A program made the position numbers and the translations under genes. A stretch of 10,572 nt of DNA, taken from assembly GCA_937897585.1 (NCBI GenBank), contig CALCNY010000032.1, positions 1 to 10,572 of the forward strand, in the 5' to 3' direction. The notes under the pieces were generated by a model. The model was not told the origin of the DNA, ran no database searches, and saw only the letters and a list, made by a program, of their open reading frames with translations. Positions within the stretch are counted from its first letter, which is position 1; every line of letters starts with the position of its first letter. Origin of the DNA: an uncultured Chitinophagaceae bacterium. Lineage in GTDB: Bacteria > Bacteroidota > Bacteroidia > Chitinophagales > Chitinophagaceae. Below, piece by piece: positions 9,101 through 10,572 of this stretch.

Positions 9101-10572
9101 TAGAAATGCATCACAAACAGTAACCGGTGCAGGTTCATTTACACTTTCAAGTGGTGGTGTGATGAGAATTGGATCTGCTGATGGTATTACTGCTTCTTCT
9201 GCTGCAGGACCAATTAGAACAACTACTAGAACATATAATTCAGGTCATTATAAATATGAAGGTACTGTAGCTCAGGTTACAGGTAATGCTCTGCCTTCTT
9301 CTATTAATGCATTGACATTAAATAATACTGCTGGTCTTACATTGACAAATAACACAACTGCTTCCGATTCATTGGTTTTGGCTGCAGGTGTTCTTAATAC
9401 CAGTACAAATACACTAACAGTAAATGGAAGTACAACTAGAACTTCCGGTTGGGTTGCTGGTAATTTGAAAAAATCAATTGCTGTTGCAGCTACATCTAAA
9501 ACATTTGAAATTGGTGGTACAACATCTTATCGTCCTGTTTCATTAACATTAAGTGGTGTTACTGTTGCTGGTAATATAACAGCATCAGTTTCTCAAACAG
9601 ACGGAGCACATCCAAATATTTCTTCTTCTAATATTAGCAGAACAAAACGTTTAAACAGATACTGGACACTTACTAATGATGGTGTTGCTTTAACAAACTA
9701 CAACGCAACATTTACTTTTGTATCAGCAGATATTTTGAATAGTGCAAGCACATCTTCATTCATTGCGGGTAGATATAGTGGATCTGCTTGGACTTATCCA
9801 ACTGTTGGAACTAAGACTTCAACTTCAACTCAAATAACTGGAGCTACTAGCTTTGGTGATTATCAAATTGGTGAAAACTGTGCCACTACATCAAATCAAT
9901 CTGTTACTGCTTGTATAAACTATACTTGGAATAGTAATAGTTACACAAACAGTGGAGTTTATTCATATACAACTACAAATGCAGCAGGATGTGATTCAAT
10001 TGCAATATTAAATTTGACAATTACTCCGCAGCCTGCAATGCCAACATTGGCTTGTTATGAGACCGCTTCATTCAATAGTACATCATGTTCATGGGTAGTA
10101 ACAGGAACACAACCTACAATGCCAACTTTAGCTTGTTATGAAACAGCTTCATTCAATACAACTTCATGTTCATGGGTAGTTACAGGCACACAACCAGCTG
10201 CTCCAACAGGATTAGCTTGTTACCAAACTGCTACATTCAATACAACTTCATGTTCATGGGTAGTATCAGGAACACAGCCTGCTGCTCCAACAGGATTGGC
10301 TTGTTATGAAACTGCTACATTCAATACAACTTCATGCTCATGGGTAGTAACAGGAACACAGCCTGCTGCTCCAACAGGATTAGCTTGTTATGAGACTGCT
10401 ACATTCAATACAACATCATGCTCATGGGTAGTAACAGGAACACAACCTGCTGCTCCAACAGGATTGGCTTGTTATGAAACTGCAACATTCAATACAACAT
10501 CATGCTCATGGGTAGTGACAGGAACACAGCCTGCTGCTCCAACAGGATTGGCTTGTTATGAGACTGCTACAT
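2973..10572 (+). CDS. Giant multidomain secreted adhesin-like surface protein (3' partial, at least 2,533 aa)
   Basis: The frame starting at ATG 2973 stays open to the right edge without a stop or visible frameshift. Approximate modules: 1-53 signal peptide; 54-334 lectin-like beta-sandwich; 340-557 two Ig-like domains; 558-1270 beta-repeat region; 1276-1425 LNRYF module; 1428-1503 MBG-type domain; 1508-1735 two FN3-like modules; 1739-2153 second beta-repeat region; 2154-2301 second LNRYW module; 2302-2350 Cys/Trp motif; about 2353 onward a 28-residue tandem array. Composition is strongly Thr/Ser/Asn/Gly with few charges and few cysteines until the C-terminal part. No catalytic residues are recognised. 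Such architecture is typical of large Bacteroidota T9SS cargo (adhesins, gliding-type filaments, matrix proteins). A T9SS sorting domain is expected beyond the edge but is not seen, so the export route is inferred. ATG 2976 or 3066 are alternative starts. Confidence 0.9.
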   Translation, partial: MMSNLHLQLSKTNSSFNLISKKIKTLFSSGLMIRSVAFSFVLLIFLQEKTIAQKTVFTDNFDRGSGTASAFSNGGTPSMTYSTVTTSTGTGSGAITRFNQISGSNYAAQILSGDNNTTTTTQTSGITYFSGAVSNFSSGYNSTLSSNTSDVVWTFHMRTNRGTANPFSGWGAGNYAGAFVLGCTNNSFTSGTGGNGYAISMERAGASGTNNNFRLIKFNGGLNGTRTNVIVTDTTVFKLTTAQNQDWVSIKVSFTPGTNTWKLFLRDDGATANTDFSTGLTQITDTITRASSVRDSTYSKGSLPYFGGIFNHGSSSTYTGNTLFFDNVSVTLNTPTIYSPSASSLSGFIYGYGTGPSTAQSVKVGGRYLTSNLSVTSTSNYEIATSSGGTYSSSISLTPVSGTVDSTLIYVRLKSGLAVASYNSDSIKVTSTNATTLAGRDNAAILLNGSVSNPSIALSPTSISNFAGTAVGANSSSQSITVTGVSLGTDSITVTPPTNFQISKDNSTWSTSSFKLAPAGATLYIRFSPTGSGAITGSIGFAATSSSNSPTLSVTGSLTTYYYRGSSVGNLESTSSWTGNADLTSGTTPADFTTAGVTYKITTNATTTGAWTVSGASSKIVLGDPTASAVTLTIATAGAITGTIDILAASSGSNNLVLQNATLPTFGTLNAGSTVTYNGSKQTVLTTPTYGNLTITATDTIFLAASLSVTNLSVNGSGKFALNNSTSGRTLTVTGNYSVTGTGGLTNTGGSSTFGISLTGASNTMVSSATGSDYGKSNITITGAYTLVGNFEYPTTVSSRNISGAGSIDLSNYYLNLSQGYISMTNITTSANSILKTGYTATSNNPYPSGKTWNGTVEFTATGGGSFLQAGTYNNLTFSNTSGIDSAKGDVVINGTLTTTAGGTVDMATYAISGTLSGLSNAGTLKTANLSSAPYPSSKTWGGTVFLTSATGGQSVVGGTYNNLTLANSSGIDSARADINVNGAFITYIGTFDMSTYALLGSMSSVSHSGYLKTSNTSSTPIPASKTWGGTVEFAGSSIIVPASTSYNNLVISSATDTLKSSLTVNGDLTISGSGRLIGENATSRSISLAGNLTSTGTGGISNTGGSQSFSFTLSGASKTISITSTNNNFSKTNFNITGSYTLSSDFTFTNAIASRYFGGTGSIDISGRTLDLQLGYLNSTTTTTNSSTIIKTQNTNTSSPYPLPSGKTWNGTVRFNASNGLQFIPAGTFNDLYFDNTSGVDSLRGNVTVNGTLALGSSVVATTSAYKAIANGTLTRGTGWINGNLQKLVSTPATYSFEVGDANIYTPASLVVSAVSTSGNLVVAAKTGLSSQSAVSSIGLNTSIALNRYFSLTSPDGFAGTYAGTYTYSSASDLLGSPTISALRSAINTTGSTWVYPGTVSGSTSTTVTVPSTSSIGDVAFASVNNITVTAVDASKPINTSDPVFTYNVTSGSLSSGDAFTGSLSRTSGETAGLYQIQQGTLAISPNNNNYAITFVPATFTILGDANPVTYLASTHKSNNIVRLTWASPLGTYDNVLIFARPTSVTHTPSGNGSDYNNANADISLAGIYDTDNYLVYAGTGNSVEVTGLTNLTNYNFVAYSYNGPTFSTSSSINVTTAVAPTTSLAAAYGNGQSALSWTNPVYYATQSNYWDEVMVVAKSGSDVDQTPSGDGSAYTASATFGSGTDLGSGSYVVYKGTGTSATITGLTNGTTQYFKTFVRHGSSWSVAQSANVTPNIYSVGDFGSYQSGMWTTTNTNWRKWDGSAWSVTPTTAPTATDNVYILAGHTVRTDNTTRNCKNLTVENGAILKSDSLVNKTCFIKVYGTTIDVKSGGAIGTTLNGNSADGIGLDVFNGNMTITGSGTVNFSRIRFSDSTATSTLTIDNDVKVHYHGSTNAGNAGAIYTNTPMPTSYAVTHVLTINAGKTLTFDQFACYTPLSGANNNAVTNKIFNINGNMTFLDGPISGNTATPSSAFVGNQNGYLSLGTTTGNTTTINIGSQGALNVSEFYPNGTQSGDAIGTGVAISINVASGGNLNVSKIADFRNASQTVTGAGSFTLSSGGVMRIGSADGITASSAAGPIRTTTRTYNSGHYKYEGTVAQVTGNALPSSINALTLNNTAGLTLTNNTTASDSLVLAAGVLNTSTNTLTVNGSTTRTSGWVAGNLKKSIAVAATSKTFEIGGTTSYRPVSLTLSGVTVAGNITASVSQTDGAHPNISSSNISRTKRLNRYWTLTNDGVALTNYNATFTFVSADILNSASTSSFIAGRYSGSAWTYPTVGTKTSTSTQITGATSFGDYQIGENCATTSNQSVTACINYTWNSNSYTNSGVYSYTTTNAAGCDSIAILNLTITPQPAMPTLACYETASFNSTSCSWVVTGTQPTMPTLACYETASFNTTSCSWVVTGTQPAAPTGLACYQTATFNTTSCSWVVSGTQPAAPTGLACYETATFNTTSCSWVVTGTQPAAPTGLACYETATFNTTSCSWVVTGTQPAAPTGLACYETATFNTTSCSWVVTGTQPAAPTGLACYETAT
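3132..3974 (+). other. Lectin-like (LamG/concanavalin-type) beta-sandwich domain
   Basis: About 280 residues open with TVFTDNFDRGSG, a start often seen in secreted jelly-roll domains. They include DVVWTFHMRTNR, a Gly-rich GGNGYAISMERAG segment, DWVSIKVSFTPGTNTWKLFLRD and the closing NTLFFDNVSVTL. The sequence of amphipathic strands with a final DNVSV strand fits a concanavalin-A-like fold, which often binds carbohydrate. The assignment rests on pattern alone; calcium or sugar ligands cannot be identified. Confidence 0.5.
4002..4644 (+). repeat. Two tandem Ig-like beta-sandwich domains
   Basis: The units span about residues 344-449 and 450-557. Each opens with an L/I-S-G/N-F strand, continues with AQSVKVGG or SQSITVTG, then NYEIATSSGGTYSSS or NFQISKDNSTWSTSS, then a IYVRLK or LYIRFSP strand, and closes with LLNGSV or LSVTGSL. 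This is a familiar Ig-like stalk or spacer domain of Bacteroidota surface proteins. The copies are diverged, so the duplication is old. Confidence 0.65.
5005..6780 (+). repeat. Degenerate beta-repeats with a ~1.07-kb internal duplication
   Basis: KTW(N/G)GTV occurs four times, with the Trp codons at 5529, 5793, 6054 and 6600. Three copies are followed by (T)YNNL or TFNDLYF and SG(I/V)DS(A/L). The block with GTGGLTNTGGSSTFGISLTGAS (Gly codon at 5193) recurs as GTGGISNTGGSQSFSFTLSGAS (6261), 1,068 nt later, and the first and fourth KTW copies are 1,071 nt apart. A segment of about 356 residues therefore duplicated in one step with only a codon-scale indel. The strands suggest a right-handed beta-helix or stacked beta fold. 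The copies are now diverged at protein level. Confidence 0.7.
6798..7247 (+). other. LNRYF beta-sandwich module, first copy
   Basis: About 150 residues: TRGTGWINGNLQK, then FEVGDANIYTPASLVVSAV, then LNRYFSLTSP, then a strand ending IGDVAFASV. The same order recurs at 9432-9875. The module is common after beta-helix-like repeats in Bacteroidota secreted proteins, but I cannot name a characterised function. A structural capping role is inferred. Confidence 0.55.
7254..7481 (+). other. MBG-type domain
   Basis: Seventy-six residues from ITVTAVDASKPINTSDPVF through SGSLSSGDAFTGSLSRTSGE and AGLYQIQQGTLAISP to FVPATFTI. This follows the MBG pattern (ITV-A-D-K, DP-hydrophobic-Y-V-SGSL--GD--TGSL-R--GE--G-Y-I--G-L, closing F--ATFTI) found as tandem or single modules in large bacterial surface proteins. 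Only one copy is present here. It is a structural beta domain with no enzymatic role known. Confidence 0.75.
7494..8177 (+). repeat. Two tandem FN3-like modules
   Basis: Copies at about residues 1508-1619 and 1621-1735. Each has an early Trp strand (VRLTWASP, SALSWTNP), a V-hydrophobic strand (DNVLIFAR, DEVMVVAK), the signature TPSGNGSDY or TPSGDGSAY, a YLVYAGTG or YVVYKGTG strand, and a closing VTGLTNLTNYNF or ITGLTNGTTQYF. The TPSG motifs lie 357 nt (119 residues) apart. The fold resembles fibronectin type III with an inserted Gly/Ser-rich hairpin. It probably acts as a spacer. Confidence 0.65.
8187..9431 (+). other. Second beta-repeat region
   Basis: About 415 residues. It begins FGSYQSGMWTTTNTNWRKWD, then TATDNVYILAGHTVRTDN and CKNLTVENGAILK. 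Short strands follow (MTITGSGTVNFSRI, LTINAGKTLTFDQF, INIGSQGALNVSEF), ending SINALTLNNTAGLTLTNN. The opening W-x-NW then P--(T/A)DNV-I--GHTV pattern is the usual start of beta-helix-like surface repeats in Bacteroidota. It holds three of the few cysteines upstream of the C-terminal array. No catalytic motif is visible. Confidence 0.6.
9432..9875 (+). other. LNRYW beta-sandwich module, second copy
   Basis: About 148 residues parallel to 6798-7247: TRTSGWVAGNLKKSI, FEIGGTTSYRPVSLTLSGV, TKRLNRYWTLTND and the end strand ATSFGDYQIGE. It is closer to the common form of the module than the first copy, with RYW and the full FGDYQIGE end. Like the first copy it follows a beta-repeat region, so the two appear to be paired units. 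Confidence 0.6.
9876..10022 (+). other. Short Cys/Trp/Tyr motif unit
   Basis: Forty-nine residues: NCATTSNQSVTACINYTWNS, NSYTNSGVYSYTTTNAAGCD and SIAILNLTI. The order C-x-x-Y-T-W, Y-T--G-Y-Y-TT-A-GCDS and L-LTI is a recurring unit in large Bacteroidota secreted proteins, usually in several copies. Only one copy lies here, joining the LNRYW module to the tandem array. Its role is unknown. Confidence 0.6.
10029..10572 (+). repeat. Tandem 84-bp/28-residue two-cysteine repeat array, runs off the window
   Basis: Seven units begin at 10050, 10131, 10215, 10299, 10383, 10467 and 10551. The first step is 81 bp and the remaining five are 84 bp. The core is ACYETATFNTTSCSW, followed by VVTGTQP and a PAAPTGL-type linker; the first unit has a PTMPTL linker and Ser variants instead. 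Cys at unit positions 2 and 13 could form one disulfide per unit. Units at 10299, 10383 and 10467 encode identical protein and differ from their neighbours only at synonymous sites. All units stay in frame, and the total copy number is unknown because the array continues beyond the right edge. Confidence 0.93.

Noticed and set aside
10029..10572. CRISPR array
   Set aside because: The repeats are contiguous 84-bp units with no unique spacers and keep the coding frame with synonymous variation.

Overview
The window comes from an AT-rich member of the Bacteroidota, most likely of the Chitinophagales/Sphingobacteriales type. Three things point there. The first protein ends in a type IX secretion system (T9SS) type A sorting domain. 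Both proteins are built from Thr/Ser/Asn/Gly-rich beta-strand modules typical of Bacteroidota surface proteins. No strong Shine-Dalgarno sequence precedes the one visible gene start. Genus cannot be fixed from the sequence.

Layout: (1) positions 1-2606 hold the C-terminal 867 residues of a large T9SS cargo protein whose start lies upstream of the window. (2) Positions 2607-2972 are a 366-bp intergenic region with a near-palindrome, two long-looped inverted repeats, a C6 tract and a possible 10-codon leader ORF. (3) From 2973 to the right edge (10572) a single frame stays open for 2,533 codons with no stop. This is a giant multidomain secreted protein truncated by the window. Its modules in order are: long signal peptide; lectin-like (LamG/concanavalin-type) beta-sandwich; two tandem Ig-like domains; a long beta-repeat region with a ~1.07-kb internal duplication; a beta-sandwich module ending in an aromatic LNRYF motif; an MBG-type domain; two FN3-like modules; a second beta-repeat region; a second copy of the LNRYF/W module; a short Cys/Trp/Tyr motif; and a tandem 28-residue, two-cysteine repeat array that runs off the window.

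The two genes lie on the same strand and both look like exported cell-surface or extracellular proteins, probably adhesins, gliding-type surface filaments or matrix proteins. No enzyme active site is recognisable in either. The giant gene is preceded by enough non-coding sequence for its own promoter and a structured leader, so it is more likely a separate transcription unit than a tightly coupled operon member. There are no RNA genes, CRISPR arrays or insertion sequences. The most unusual items are the near-identical 84-bp repeat array, whose last copies differ only at synonymous sites, and the structured leader with a leader ORF whose start codon sits inside a hairpin arm.
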